Origin: Pseudolabrys sp.
GTDB lineage: Bacteria; Pseudomonadota; Alphaproteobacteria; Rhizobiales; Xanthobacteraceae
Length of the DNA stretch: 51,040 bases
Reading direction: 5' to 3'
Assembly: GCA_030655215.1 (NCBI GenBank)
Contig: JAURVZ010000006.1
Coordinates: forward strand, 1-51,040
The notes under the pieces were generated by a model. That model did not search any database. It had not been told where the DNA came from and saw only the letters and a list, made by a program, of their open reading frames with translations. This document shows positions 43,732 to 51,040 of the stretch, in pieces; position 1 is the first letter of the stretch, and the number at the start of each line of letters is the position of its first letter. Both the position numbers and the translations under genes were made by a program.

Positions 43732-43858
43732 CCGTCATGCCCGGCCTTGCGCCGGGCATCCACGTCTTTGCATCCGTCGGAAAATAAGTCGTGGATGGCC
43801 GGGACATAGGCGAGCGAAGCGACGCCGTCCTTCGGACGGCTTTGCCCGGCCATGACGG
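43732..43858. repeat. Palindromic intergenic repeat, CCGTCATG type
   Basis: CCGTCATGCCCGG at the left and CCGGCCATGACGG at the right are inverted. Inside are a CCCGGC-CTT-GCGCCGGG-like hairpin, the CCACG/CGTGG pair and a GCCGTCC-TTC-GGACGGC stem. It has the same general plan as the repeat inside uvrD (979-1118), including the GGAC-type TTCG hairpin and a GTCAT/ATGAC end, and is probably a relative. Located between serB and miaA. Confidence 0.75.
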
Positions 43859-43936
43859 GATGATGGACACCGCGGGAGTTGCAGCGGCCAGTAGCCCTTA
43901 AGTTGATTTAAGCCGTGGCGCTGGCTACCAAAGCCT

Positions 43937-44869
43937 GTGAAAAAACCGTCCGCCATCCTCATCGCCGGGCCGACCGCCAGTGGCAAGTCGGCGCTGGCGC
44001 TGGCGTTGGCTGAAAAACTTGGCGGCACTATCATCAATGCCGACTCGATGCAGGTCTATGCCGGCCTGCGCGTCATCACGGCTAGGCCGACGGCCGAAGA
44101 AGAAGCGCAGGCGCCGCACCGGCTTTTTGGCCACGTCGACCCCGGTGACATTTACTCAACCGGACGCTGGCTCACGGACATCGCCGCGGCGCTGCAGGCG
44201 GTAACCGCCGAGCGCCGCGTGCCGATCATCGTCGGCGGCACCGGGCTTTATTTCAAGGTGCTGACCGAGGGCATGGCGGCGGTGCCGGCCATCCCGACCG
44301 ACATTCGCGCCCAGGTGCGCGACCGGCTGGAAGCCGAGGGCGTCGCCGCGCTTTACGCCGACCTGATCAAGCACGACCCGGTGACTGCGGCGCGGCTGAT
44401 GCCGCTCGATCGCGCCCGTATCGCGCGGGCGCTGGAAGTGGTGCTGGCGACCGGGCGCTCCTTGAGTGAGTGGCACGGCGAGGCCTTGCCGCCGCTGCTG
44501 GACGCCAAGCGGGCGGCCAAGGTGTTCATCGACACCGACCGCAAGGAACTGGTGGCTCGCATCGAGCGCCGCTTCCACGCCATGCTGGAGACCGGCGCGC
44601 TCGACGAGGTGCGGGCGCTGGCGGCGCGCGATCTCAATCCGCTGCTGCCGGCGATGAAGGCGCATGGCGTGCCCTGGCTGATCCGCCACCTCAAGGGCGA
44701 GCTGGCGCTCGCAGAGGCGGCGGAGGGCGGCATCATGGACACACGGCGCTACGCCAAGCGCCAACTGACCTGGTTTCGCGGGCAAATGAAGGATTGGGCC
44801 TCGGCTGAACCCGGCGAGGCGCAGAAAGTGATCGAAGACCAGCTTGCGGCGCTAAGGGACGGCGATTAG
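43937..44869 (+). CDS. miaA: tRNA dimethylallyltransferase
   Basis: 310 residues from GTG 43937 ([17 protein letters not shown]). The P-loop [21 protein letters not shown] and the C-terminal [11 protein letters not shown] are the MiaA set. It adds dimethylallyl to A37 of tRNAs reading UNN codons, preventing frameshifts. It lies just ahead of the ilv attenuator region; no strong terminator separates them, only the GGCC inverted repeat around 44888-44904. An ATG start is not available nearby. Confidence 0.96.
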   Translation: MKKPSAILIAGPTASGKSALALALAEKLGGTIINADSMQVYAGLRVITARPTAEEEAQAPHRLFGHVDPGDIYSTGRWLTDIAAALQAVTAERRVPIIVGGTGLYFKVLTEGMAAVPAIPTDIRAQVRDRLEAEGVAALYADLIKHDPVTAARLMPLDRARIARALEVVLATGRSLSEWHGEALPPLLDAKRAAKVFIDTDRKELVARIERRFHAMLETGALDEVRALAARDLNPLLPAMKAHGVPWLIRHLKGELALAEAAEGGIMDTRRYAKRQLTWFRGQMKDWASAEPGEAQKVIEDQLAALRDGD

Positions 44870-44883
44870 CCTATAATTCTGAC

Positions 44884-44912
44884 TTGACCGGCCAAAACGG
44901 CCGCTCTATAGA
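44884..44912 (+). promoter_or_regulatory. Sigma70-type promoter of the ilvBN operon
   Basis: TTGACC (44884-44889) and TATAGA (44907-44912) are 17 nt apart. The spacer holds the inverted pair CGGCC/GGCCG. Transcription would begin near 44919, about 22 nt ahead of the leader peptide. Confidence 0.7.
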
Positions 44913-44940
44913 TCGCGCAACGAAAGTACGAGCAGAGACA

Positions 44941-44994
44941 ATGAAGCGCAATATTATTACTCTCGTAGTGAAGGTCTGGACACTGGCCGGGTAG
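44941..44994 (+). CDS. ilv leader peptide (17 residues)
   Basis: Too short for normal gene calling. MKRNIITLVVKVWTLAG then TAG contains two Ile, two Leu and three Val, the regulatory amino acids of branched-chain synthesis. GAGCAGAGACA upstream is a modest ribosome site. It is followed by a terminator hairpin with a T run before ilvB, so stalling on Ile/Leu/Val codons should prevent termination. Confidence 0.85.
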   Translation: MKRNIITLVVKVWTLAG

Positions 44995-45028
44995 CCCGCA
45001 GGGCTTCCTCAGGTGAGTGTCTGGACGT

Positions 45029-45050
45029 GGCCCCCTCGAGGGCCTTTTTT
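45029..45050 (+). terminator. Attenuator terminator ahead of ilvB
   Basis: GGCCC (45029-45033), loop CCTCGA, GGGCC (45040-45044), then TTTTTT (45045-45050). It stands 41 bp before the ilvB start and 35 bp after the leader stop. An AGCCC/GGGCT hairpin (44993-45005) lies between, and GTCTGGAC is repeated in the leader (44974 and 45019), which are candidates for the pause and antiterminator pairings. Confidence 0.85.
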
Positions 45051-45090
45051 ATTGCGCGCGCTCAAATACGGATTGAAGCGAGGACTGAAC

Positions 45091-46878
45091 ATGACGACCG
45101 AGATGCAGTCAGCGGCCGAAGGCCAGGAAATGACCGGCGCCGAAATGGTGATCCAGGCGATGGCCGATCAGGGCGTCAAACACCTGTTCGGCTATCCGGG
45201 CGGCGCGGTGCTGCCGATTTACGACGCCATTTTCGCGCAGAAGGACGTGAAGCACATCCTGGTGCGGCACGAGCAGGGCGCGGTTCACGCCGCCGAAGGC
45301 TATGCCCGCTCAACCGGCAAGGTCGGCTGCGTCCTCGTCACCTCCGGCCCCGGCGCCACCAATGCGGTGACCGGCCTGACCGATGCGCTGTGCGACTCGA
45401 TCCCGCTGGTCTGCATCACCGGCCAGGTGCCGACGCATCTGATCGGCAATGATGCCTTCCAGGAGTGCGACACGGTCGGCATCACCCGGCCGTGCACCAA
45501 GTATAATTATCTGGTCAAGCGCATCGAAGACCTGCCGCGCATCTTGCACGAGGCGTTTCATATTGCCTCGACCGGACGTCCGGGTCCTGTTGTTGTCGAC
45601 ATTCCGAAGGACATCCAGTTCGCCAAGGGCATCTATTCGAAGCCGAAGGAATTCGCACATACCGGCTACAAGCCGCGGCTCAAGGGCGACATCGGCGCGA
45701 TCAAGGCGGCTGTCGAACTGATGGCGAACGCCAAGCGGCCGCTGTTCTACACCGGCGGCGGTGTCATCAATTCCGGCAAGCATGCCAGCGAGCTGCTGAA
45801 GGAGCTGGTGCGGCTGACCGGCTTCCCGATCACCTCGACCTTGATGGGCTTAGGAGCTTATCCGGCCGCCGATCCGCAGTGGATGGGCATGCTCGGCATG
45901 CACGGCACGATGGAAGCCAATATGGCGATGCATGATTGCGACGTCATGGTCTGCGTTGGCGCGCGCTTCGACGACCGTATCACCGGCCGCGTCGATGCCT
46001 TCTCGCCCGGTTCGAAGAAGATCCATATCGATATCGATCCGTCGTCGATCAATAAGAACGTCAAGGTCGATATCCCGATCGTCGGCGATGTCGCGCATGT
46101 GCTTGAGGAGATGCTGCGGCTGTGGAAGGCGCACGCCAAGCACAATGACAAGAAGGCGATGGGCGACTGGTGGAAGCAGATCGGCAAATGGCGCGACCGC
46201 AAGTCGCTGGCCTATCGCGGCTCCAACGAAGTCATCAAGCCGCAATATGCGATCCAGCGGCTGTACGAGATGACCAAGGACAAGGACGTCTACATCACGA
46301 CCGAAGTCGGCCAGCATCAGATGTGGGCGGCGCAGTTCTTCCACTTCCAGGAGCCGAACCGCTGGATGACATCGGGCGGTCTCGGCACGATGGGTTACGG
46401 CCTGCCGGCGTCGGTCGGCGTGCAGCTGGCGCATCCGACGTCGCTGGTCATCGACATTGCCGGCGAGGCGAGCGTGCAGATGACGATGCAGGAATTGTCG
46501 ACGGCGGTGCAGTACCGGCTGCCGATCAAGATCTTCATCCTCAATAACGGCTATATGGGTATGGTCCGCCAGTGGCAGGAACTGCTGCACGGCAATCGCT
46601 ATTCGGAGAGCTATTCGGAAGCGCTGCCGGATTTCGTCAAGCTGGCCGAAGCCATGCATGCCGTCGGCATCCGCTGCGAGAAGCCGGGTGATCTCGATCA
46701 CGCAATCAAGGAGATGATCGACATCGACCGCCCGGTGCTGTTCGACTGCATCGTCGACCAGAAGGAAAACTGCTTCCCGATGATTCCGTCGGGCAAGGCG
46801 CACAACGAAATGATCCTCGGCGATAGCGGCATCAGCCTCGATGACGCGATCACCGAAGAAGGCAAGATGCTGGTTTAG
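45091..46878 (+). CDS. ilvB: Acetolactate synthase, large (catalytic) subunit
   Basis: 595 residues from ATG 45091 (GAGGA upstream); the longer frame from 45013 runs through the attenuator and is rejected. It makes acetolactate or acetohydroxybutyrate, the first common step of valine, leucine and isoleucine synthesis. The ThDP Glu is in HEQGAVHAAEGYARS, with GYPGGAVLPIYDAI and the C-terminal ThDP block IAGEASVQMTMQEL...ILNNGYMGMVRQWQE. GEA replaces the textbook GDG, which is usual in Rhizobiales as far as I know. It is followed by the regulatory subunit 35 bp later. Confidence 0.97.
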   Translation: MTTEMQSAAEGQEMTGAEMVIQAMADQGVKHLFGYPGGAVLPIYDAIFAQKDVKHILVRHEQGAVHAAEGYARSTGKVGCVLVTSGPGATNAVTGLTDALCDSIPLVCITGQVPTHLIGNDAFQECDTVGITRPCTKYNYLVKRIEDLPRILHEAFHIASTGRPGPVVVDIPKDIQFAKGIYSKPKEFAHTGYKPRLKGDIGAIKAAVELMANAKRPLFYTGGGVINSGKHASELLKELVRLTGFPITSTLMGLGAYPAADPQWMGMLGMHGTMEANMAMHDCDVMVCVGARFDDRITGRVDAFSPGSKKIHIDIDPSSINKNVKVDIPIVGDVAHVLEEMLRLWKAHAKHNDKKAMGDWWKQIGKWRDRKSLAYRGSNEVIKPQYAIQRLYEMTKDKDVYITTEVGQHQMWAAQFFHFQEPNRWMTSGGLGTMGYGLPASVGVQLAHPTSLVIDIAGEASVQMTMQELSTAVQYRLPIKIFILNNGYMGMVRQWQELLHGNRYSESYSEALPDFVKLAEAMHAVGIRCEKPGDLDHAIKEMIDIDRPVLFDCIVDQKENCFPMIPSGKAHNEMILGDSGISLDDAITEEGKMLV

Positions 46879-46913
46879 GCGCTAACGCGCGCAAACGCAT
46901 AAGGACGACGACC

Positions 46914-47471
46914 GTGAACGCAAACGTGCCCGCAAGCAGTACCTCGCATTACCCGACCGCGCCGACGGCGCAGACCGACGTCACGCATACCTTGTCAGTG
47001 CTGGTCGACAACGAGCCCGGAGTGCTGGCGCGCGTCGTCGGCCTGTTTTCGGGCCGTGGCTATAATATCGAGTCACTGACGGTGTCGGAAACCCAGCACG
47101 CCAAGCACCAGTCGCTTATTACCATCGTCACCACCGGCAAGCCGATGGTGATCGAGCAGATCAAGAACCAGCTCGATCGTCTCGTTCCCGTGCATCGCGT
47201 CGTCGACATGACCTTGTCGGGACGCTCGATCGAGCGCGAACTGGCCATGGTCAAGGTCGCCGGCAAGGGCGAGAACCGCGTCGAGGCCCTGCGGCTGGCC
47301 GATGCCTTTCGCGCCCGCGTTATTGACGCGACGACAGAGAGCTTCGTGTTCGAGATCACCGGCAAGAGCGACAAGATCGAGCAATTCGTCGCGTTGATGC
47401 TGCCGCTCGGCCTGGTCGAAGTGTCGCGTACCGGCATTGCGGCAATCGCGCGCGGCCCCGAGGCGATGTAA
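46914..47471 (+). CDS. ilvN: Acetolactate synthase, small (regulatory) subunit
   Basis: 185 residues from GTG 46914. The N-terminal ACT domain (HTLSVLVDNEPGVLARVVGLFSGRGYNIESLTV) binds valine for feedback inhibition, followed by the ALS small-subunit C-terminal domain (KVAGKGENRVEALRLADAFRARVID, SFVFEITG). The length of about 170-185 fits the IlvH/IlvN type. ilvC does not follow here, unlike in many relatives. Confidence 0.95.
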   Translation: MNANVPASSTSHYPTAPTAQTDVTHTLSVLVDNEPGVLARVVGLFSGRGYNIESLTVSETQHAKHQSLITIVTTGKPMVIEQIKNQLDRLVPVHRVVDMTLSGRSIERELAMVKVAGKGENRVEALRLADAFRARVIDATTESFVFEITGKSDKIEQFVALMLPLGLVEVSRTGIAAIARGPEAM

Positions 47472-47481
47472 GGCAGTTGCA

Positions 47482-47706
47482 ATGTTCCTGACGCTCCTTG
47501 CCATCCCGTTCATGTTCTTCGGCGTTTTCATCAAGCCGTACGACAAGTTTCCGGAGCGCTGTTTCTCGGTCAATCAAACGCCGTTCTGTTTCGAGAAGGG
47601 ATCGCAGATGCCGGAGATCATCAAATACGGCAGCGTCGCCGTCGGCTTCGGGTTGCTCTATCTCGGGCGGCGGCAGATCAGGCGGCAGCGCGGCGAGAAA
47701 AGCTGA
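47482..47706 (+). CDS. Small membrane protein, 74 residues
   Basis: MFLTLLAIPFMFFGVFIKPYDKFPERCF has one transmembrane helix; a loop with two Cys (RCFSVNQTPFCFEKG) and a second helix (SVAVGFGLLYLGRR) follow, ending in a basic tail. ATG 47482 has AAGG upstream and lies 10 bp after ilvN; the stop TGA overlaps the LysE start. I do not recognise a family, but the operon position and the coding character support a real gene. The two loop cysteines would face the periplasm and might form a disulfide. Confidence 0.6.
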   Translation: MFLTLLAIPFMFFGVFIKPYDKFPERCFSVNQTPFCFEKGSQMPEIIKYGSVAVGFGLLYLGRRQIRRQRGEKS

Positions 47707-48311
47707 TGATGCCGCTCGACGCCATACTCGCTTTGGCGTTGTTCACCTTTGCCACGGCGTTCTCGCCCGGGCCGAACAACATCATGGTGACGGCGTCGGG
47801 CGTGAATTTCGGTTTCGTGCGCACCATCCCTCATATGGCGGGCATCACGATCGGTTTCGTCGTGCTGATCATCGCCTGCGCCGCCGGCCTCGGCGTCGTG
47901 TTCACGGCGGTGCCGGCGCTGCACCTGGCGTTGAAGATCGTCGGCGCGCTTTACATGCTGTGGCTCGCCTGGAAGGTCGCCAATGCGCGGCCGGCGGGCG
48001 ATCAGGATGACAACATGGCGAAGCCATTGACCTTCCTGCAGGGCGCCGCCTTTCAATGGGTCAATCCGAAGGCGGTGGTGATCGCGCTCAGCGCCATCTC
48101 GCTCTATGTGAGGCCAGATCATCAAGTCGCCGACATCCTGATGGTCGTGGTCTGGTTCGCATTTTTCACCGCCTTCACGGTCGTCACCTGGACCGGATTC
48201 GGCGTCGCCTTGCGCACGCTTCTGCGCGATCCGCGCCGCGCCCGGATCTTCAACATCGTCATGGCTTTGCTGCTGGTCGCCAGCATCGTGCCGATGGTCT
48301 GGACCGCCTGA
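47706..48311 (+). CDS. LysE family amino-acid exporter
   Basis: 201 residues with six predicted helices. The family motif PGPNNIMVTASGVNFGF near residues 20-36, and FQWVNPKAVVIALSAISLY further on, define the LysE/RhtB group. It exports amino acids or their derivatives across the inner membrane. It overlaps the small membrane protein gene by the shared TGATG. Its position after ilvBN suggests branched-chain amino acid export, but this is inference. Confidence 0.9.
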   Translation: MMPLDAILALALFTFATAFSPGPNNIMVTASGVNFGFVRTIPHMAGITIGFVVLIIACAAGLGVVFTAVPALHLALKIVGALYMLWLAWKVANARPAGDQDDNMAKPLTFLQGAAFQWVNPKAVVIALSAISLYVRPDHQVADILMVVVWFAFFTAFTVVTWTGFGVALRTLLRDPRRARIFNIVMALLLVASIVPMVWTA

Positions 48312-48402
48312 ACGGCACAAGCGCGTTATCGTTGCAGCCGGTTTGGAACGAAATAGAAAAATTGTGCTGGTAATTGGAAATATTTCTTCAGTGCGGCGAA
48401 TT

Positions 48403-48424
48403 GCTTCTCGGAAGCGTCTTTTTT
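48403..48424 (+). terminator. Possible intrinsic terminator after lysE
   Basis: GCTTC-TCG-GAAGC (48403-48415) followed by GTCTTTTTT. The stem is only 5 bp, so this is tentative. It is about 90 bp after the LysE stop. Confidence 0.35.
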
Positions 48425-48574
48425 GTAGCATAATTGTGGTTCGGAACTGGTATTAACGAAATTGACCCCGCCGGGTGAAGCGGTTCACATCGATCATCGA
48501 ATTCGCTGCGCAAGAACGTCTGATTGTTTGTCGGCAGACATTTTGTGCGCGGCCTTGGATGGATGGAGATGAAC

Positions 48575-49585
48575 ATGAAGCGATTGATATCTGGCCTGGT
48601 CCTGTCGGCCGCCTTGTCCGCCGGTGTGGCGGTGGGCGCGGCGCAGGCGCAGGACGTCAAGCTGGTCAATGTCTCGTATGACCCGACGCGCGAACTGTAC
48701 CGCGACTATTCCGACTACTTCGTCAAATTTTGGAAAGACAAGACCGGCAAGACGGTCGAGATCAGCAACAGCCATGGCGGCTCGGGCGCGCAGGTGCGCT
48801 CGGTGATCGATGGCCTGCCGGCCGACGTTGTGACCTTCCCGCTGGAAGGCGACATCCTCGGCATCGAGCAGAAGGGCCTGATCAACGCCGACTGGAAGAG
48901 CAAATTCCCGGACGCGTCGTCGCCTTACACCTCGACCATCGTGTTCCTTGTGCGCAAGGGCAACCCGAAGGCCATCAAGGACTGGGACGATCTCGCCAAG
49001 AAGGGCACCGTCGTCATCACGCCAAACCCGAAAACATCCGGCGGCGCACGCTGGAATTACCTCGCCGCCTGGGCTTACGAACTGGATCGCAGCAAGGGCG
49101 ACCAGAAGAAGGCGCAGGATTTCGTCGCAGCGATTTACCAGAACGTCGCGGTGCTCGACAGCGGCGCGCGCGGTTCGACCAACACCTTCGTGCAGAACAA
49201 GGTCGGCGACGTGCTGATCGCCTGGGAAAATGAGGCGCTGCTCTCGCTCAAGGAATTCGGCGCCGATTATGAAATCGTCGTGCCGTCGGTTTCCATCCTC
49301 GCCGAAGTGAAGATCGCCATCGTCGACAAGAATGTCGACAAGAAGGGCACCCGTGAACTGGCCAAGGCTTTCCTCGACCAGCTCTATTCGCCGGAAGCGC
49401 AGAAGATTTTCGCCCGCAATTTCTATCGCCCCGGCAAGCCCGAACATGTCGATCCGGCCGATCTGAAGGCCTTCCCGAAGGTCAAGCTGGTCAAGATCGA
49501 TGACGTGTTCGGCGGATGGGCCAAGGCGCAGCCGACGCATTTCGACAATGGCGGCATTTTCGATAAGATATATTCGAAGAATTGA
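48575..49585 (+). CDS. sbp: Sulfate ABC transporter substrate-binding protein
   Basis: 336 residues from ATG 48575, which has GGAG at proper spacing; starts at 48563 and 48569 are possible. The signal peptide is MKRLISGLVLSAALSAGVAV to AAQAQ. The mature start DVKLVNVSYDPTRELYRDY, then SHGGSGAQVRSVIDGLPADVV and TPNPKTSGGARWNYLAAW, are the Sbp/CysP sulfate-binding signature. It captures sulfate or thiosulfate in the periplasm for CysTWA. A strong hairpin separates it from cysT. Confidence 0.95.
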   Translation: MKRLISGLVLSAALSAGVAVGAAQAQDVKLVNVSYDPTRELYRDYSDYFVKFWKDKTGKTVEISNSHGGSGAQVRSVIDGLPADVVTFPLEGDILGIEQKGLINADWKSKFPDASSPYTSTIVFLVRKGNPKAIKDWDDLAKKGTVVITPNPKTSGGARWNYLAAWAYELDRSKGDQKKAQDFVAAIYQNVAVLDSGARGSTNTFVQNKVGDVLIAWENEALLSLKEFGADYEIVVPSVSILAEVKIAIVDKNVDKKGTRELAKAFLDQLYSPEAQKIFARNFYRPGKPEHVDPADLKAFPKVKLVKIDDVFGGWAKAQPTHFDNGGIFDKIYSKN

Positions 49586-49605
49586 TCTGAACTTCGCGCG
49601 TTAGA

Positions 49606-49648
49606 CCGGTGGGCTGTGAGAAACTCTTCTCACAGCCCACCGGGTTTT
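49606..49648 (+). terminator. 17-bp perfect hairpin between sbp and cysT
   Basis: CCGGTGGGCTGTGAGAA (49606-49622) and its exact reverse complement (49627-49643) enclose the loop ACTC, followed by GTTTT. It is strong enough to stop most transcripts after sbp, letting the receptor be made in excess over the permease; it would also protect the sbp mRNA 3' end. Confidence 0.7.
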
Positions 49649-49671
49649 AGAGACACGGAGCTAAATCAGTT

Positions 49672-50511
49672 ATGGCGCGCGTTCGATTCCGCGAAGCAAG
49701 CATCATTCCGGGCTTCCGGCTGACCTTTGGCTTTACGATTTTCTATCTGTCGCTCATCGTGCTCATTCCGATTGTCGGTCTTTACATCAAGACATTCGAA
49801 CTCGATTGGGAGCGTTTCCAGGCGATCGTGACCGGACCGCGCTTCATGGCCGCACTGAGCCTGAGCTTCGGCGCGTCGCTGCTCGCTGCCTTGTTCAATG
49901 TCGCGATCGGCACGGTAATCGCCTGGGTGCTGGTGCGTTACCGTTTCACCGGCCGCCGCTTGCTTGATGCCGTCGTTGACCTGCCGTTTGCCTTGCCAAC
50001 GGCCGTTGCCGGCATTGCGCTCACCGCGCTCTATGTTCCGCAAGGCTGGTTCGGCCGGTTCTTCTCGCCGTTCGGCATCACCATCGCCTATACGCCGATC
50101 GGCATCTGGATCGCTCTGGTGTTCATCGGCCTTCCGTTTGTCGTCCGCACCGTCCAGCCGGTGCTCGAGGATTTCAACCGCGAAGTGGAAGAGGCGGCGG
50201 CAACGCTTGGCGCGCCGCGCCGCACCACCATCCTGCGTGTTATTCTGCCGCCATTGATCCCGGCGATCCTCACCGGCTTTGCGCTCGCCTTCGCCCGTGC
50301 GGTTGGTGAATATGGTTCGGTGATTTTCATCGCCGGCAACATTCCGCGCAAAACGGAGATCCTGCCGCTGCTCATCGTGTTCCGGCTGGAGGAACGCGAC
50401 TACGCCGCCGCCGCCGCCATTGCAGCGGTGATGCTGACCATGTCGTTTGTCATTCTTCTTGCCATCAATCTCATGCAGGTTTGGAGCTACAGGAGATTCG
50501 GCAATGGTTGA
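49672..50511 (+). CDS. cysT: Sulfate ABC transporter permease CysT
   Basis: 279 residues with six transmembrane helices. The EAA loop EEAAATLGAPRRTTILRVILPPLIP is intact, and the family pattern (VDLPFALPTAVAGIALTALY; EYGSVIFIAGNIPRKTEILPLLI) is that of CysT/CysU. Its stop overlaps the cysW start by 8 nt. Complete and unremarkable. Confidence 0.95.
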   Translation: MARVRFREASIIPGFRLTFGFTIFYLSLIVLIPIVGLYIKTFELDWERFQAIVTGPRFMAALSLSFGASLLAALFNVAIGTVIAWVLVRYRFTGRRLLDAVVDLPFALPTAVAGIALTALYVPQGWFGRFFSPFGITIAYTPIGIWIALVFIGLPFVVRTVQPVLEDFNREVEEAAATLGAPRRTTILRVILPPLIPAILTGFALAFARAVGEYGSVIFIAGNIPRKTEILPLLIVFRLEERDYAAAAAIAAVMLTMSFVILLAINLMQVWSYRRFGNG

Positions 50512-50941
50512 TGTGTCAGCCCATGCGCGCGACATCGCTTCGCCGGTCACGGAGAAACGCTGGGTCCGGTTCACGCTGATCGCGATCAGTGTTGTCGTGC
50601 TAGCGCTGTTCCTGGTCGTGCCGCTGATTGCGGTGTTTGTGCAGGCGTTCAGCATGGGCATTGGTCCGGCGCTGGCGACCTTCAAGGAGCCGGATACGAT
50701 CGCCGCGATCAAGCTGACCTTGCTGGTGGCGGCGATTGCCGTGCCCTGCAATCTCGTTTTCGGCATCGCCGCCGCTTGGGCCATTGCCAAGTATCGTTTC
50801 CGCGGTCGCGCCTTTCTGATCTCGCTGATCGACCTGCCGTTCTCGGTCTCGCCGGTGGTGGCCGGTCTTGTCTATGTCCTGCTGCTCGGGCCGTTCACGC
50901 CGATCGGCGCCTGGTTCCTGCAGGACTTCGGGGTGCGCATT
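50504..50941 (+). CDS. cysW: Sulfate ABC transporter permease CysW, broken at about 50941
   Basis: The frame from ATG 50504 is a good CysW for about 146 residues: [20 protein letters not shown] first helix, [42 protein letters not shown], ending DFGVRI. CysW should continue with a VFAVPGIVLAT-type segment, the EAA loop and two more helices. Instead the sequence after 50941 is unrelated to CysW: in this frame it reads [18 protein letters not shown] with no membrane character, and in the +1 frame it encodes a SulP-like helix. Either a recombination has fused two genes or the contig is misjoined here. The frame remains open to the window end. Confidence 0.8.
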
Positions 50942-50942
50942 A

Positions 50943-51040
50943 GTGGTTGTGTTTCTGGTTGCCCTGCCACTGTGCATGGGGATCGCAATTGCGTCAGGGA
51001 TGCCGCCTGCCAAAGGCCTGATCACCGGGATCATCGGTGG
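50943..51040 (+). CDS. SulP-family anion transporter fragment, open at the right edge
   Basis: From GTG 50943 the frame reads [19 protein letters not shown] then [14 protein letters not shown], the first membrane helices of SulP-type sulfate/bicarbonate transporters (typically [12 protein letters not shown]). Upstream residues expected for SulP are missing, because the sequence to the left is cysW. Codons here (CCA, GCA, TCA, GGG) differ from the CCG/GCC/TCG/GGC preference of the neighbours, pointing to a different source. Only about 32 residues are visible. Confidence 0.55.
   Translation, partial: MVVFLVALPLCMGIAIASGMPPAKGLITGIIG

Noticed and set aside
45013..45090. Longer N-terminus for IlvB starting at GTG 45013
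   Set aside because: It would translate through the attenuator terminator; ATG 45091 has a good ribosome site and the family N-terminus.
49680..49700. T-loop-like GTTCGATTC, possible tRNA 3' end
   Set aside because: It is the coding start of cysT (MARVRFREAS); no cloverleaf can be built around it.

Overview
The window reads as chromosome of a GC-rich alphaproteobacterium of the order Hyphomicrobiales, probably Xanthobacteraceae/Nitrobacteraceae (a Pseudolabrys- or Bradyrhizobium-like organism). The evidence is a circularly permuted two-piece tmRNA with the tag ANDNYAPVAQAA, an alpha-type SspB, DUF4169 and ribbon-helix-helix genes beside fumC, CtrA-type TTAA-N7-TTAAC sites, Bug-family tricarboxylate receptors, and the folA-hflK-hflC-DUF2065-degP-serB-miaA-ilvB-ilvN order. 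The genus is inference. No rRNA, tRNA, CRISPR array, prophage or transposase was seen.

Layout. 1-5.3 kb (minus strand): a left-truncated uvrD helicase carrying an in-frame palindromic repeat, preceded in transcription by a small operon of thioesterase, beta-propeller, dienelactone hydrolase and Bug receptor. 5.4-13.3 kb (plus): ycjX-ycjF, a CtrA-type site ahead of a 44-residue membrane microprotein, a GlcD/LDHD-like FAD oxidase and a large AsmA-family protein. 13.3-16.3 kb (minus): DUF4169, RHH protein, fumC and sspB. 16.4-25.2 kb (minus): three tandem paralogous autotransporters, each with a trypsin-like protease passenger and a near-identical beta-barrel. 25.4-25.8 kb: the ssrA tmRNA with promoter and terminator. 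26-31.4 kb: Bug receptor, HWE histidine kinase, tctB-tctA, Crp/Fnr regulator and a small HTH-like protein. 31.4-34.3 kb (minus): a three-gene Mla lipid transporter. 34.4-35.6 kb: a coiled-coil protein flanked by GTTAAC palindromes and a CtrA-type site. 35.7-42.5 kb: thyA-GNAT-folA, an SDR on the opposite strand, then hflK-hflC-DUF2065-degP. 42.5-48.3 kb: repeat clusters, serB, miaA, a classical branched-chain amino acid attenuator with leader peptide, ilvB-ilvN, a small membrane protein and a LysE exporter. 48.5 kb to the end: a sulfate ABC transporter (sbp-cysT-cysW) whose cysW breaks abruptly at about 50941 into a SulP-like reading frame.

How the genes work together. Proteostasis recurs: tmRNA tags stalled products, SspB hands them to ClpXP, HflKC modulates FtsH, and DegP works in the periplasm. 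The secreted-protease array lies exactly between ssrA and sspB. Envelope functions (AsmA, Mla, autotransporters, DegP) and carboxylate/sulfate uptake (TctA/B, Bug receptors, Sbp-CysTW) are the other themes.

The most notable observations are the mosaic triple autotransporter-protease array, the in-frame palindromic insertion in UvrD, the CtrA-type site with microprotein, the ilv attenuator, and the cysW/SulP junction, which may be a real rearrangement or a misassembly. Many long frames antisense to these genes are GC-driven shadows and are left out.
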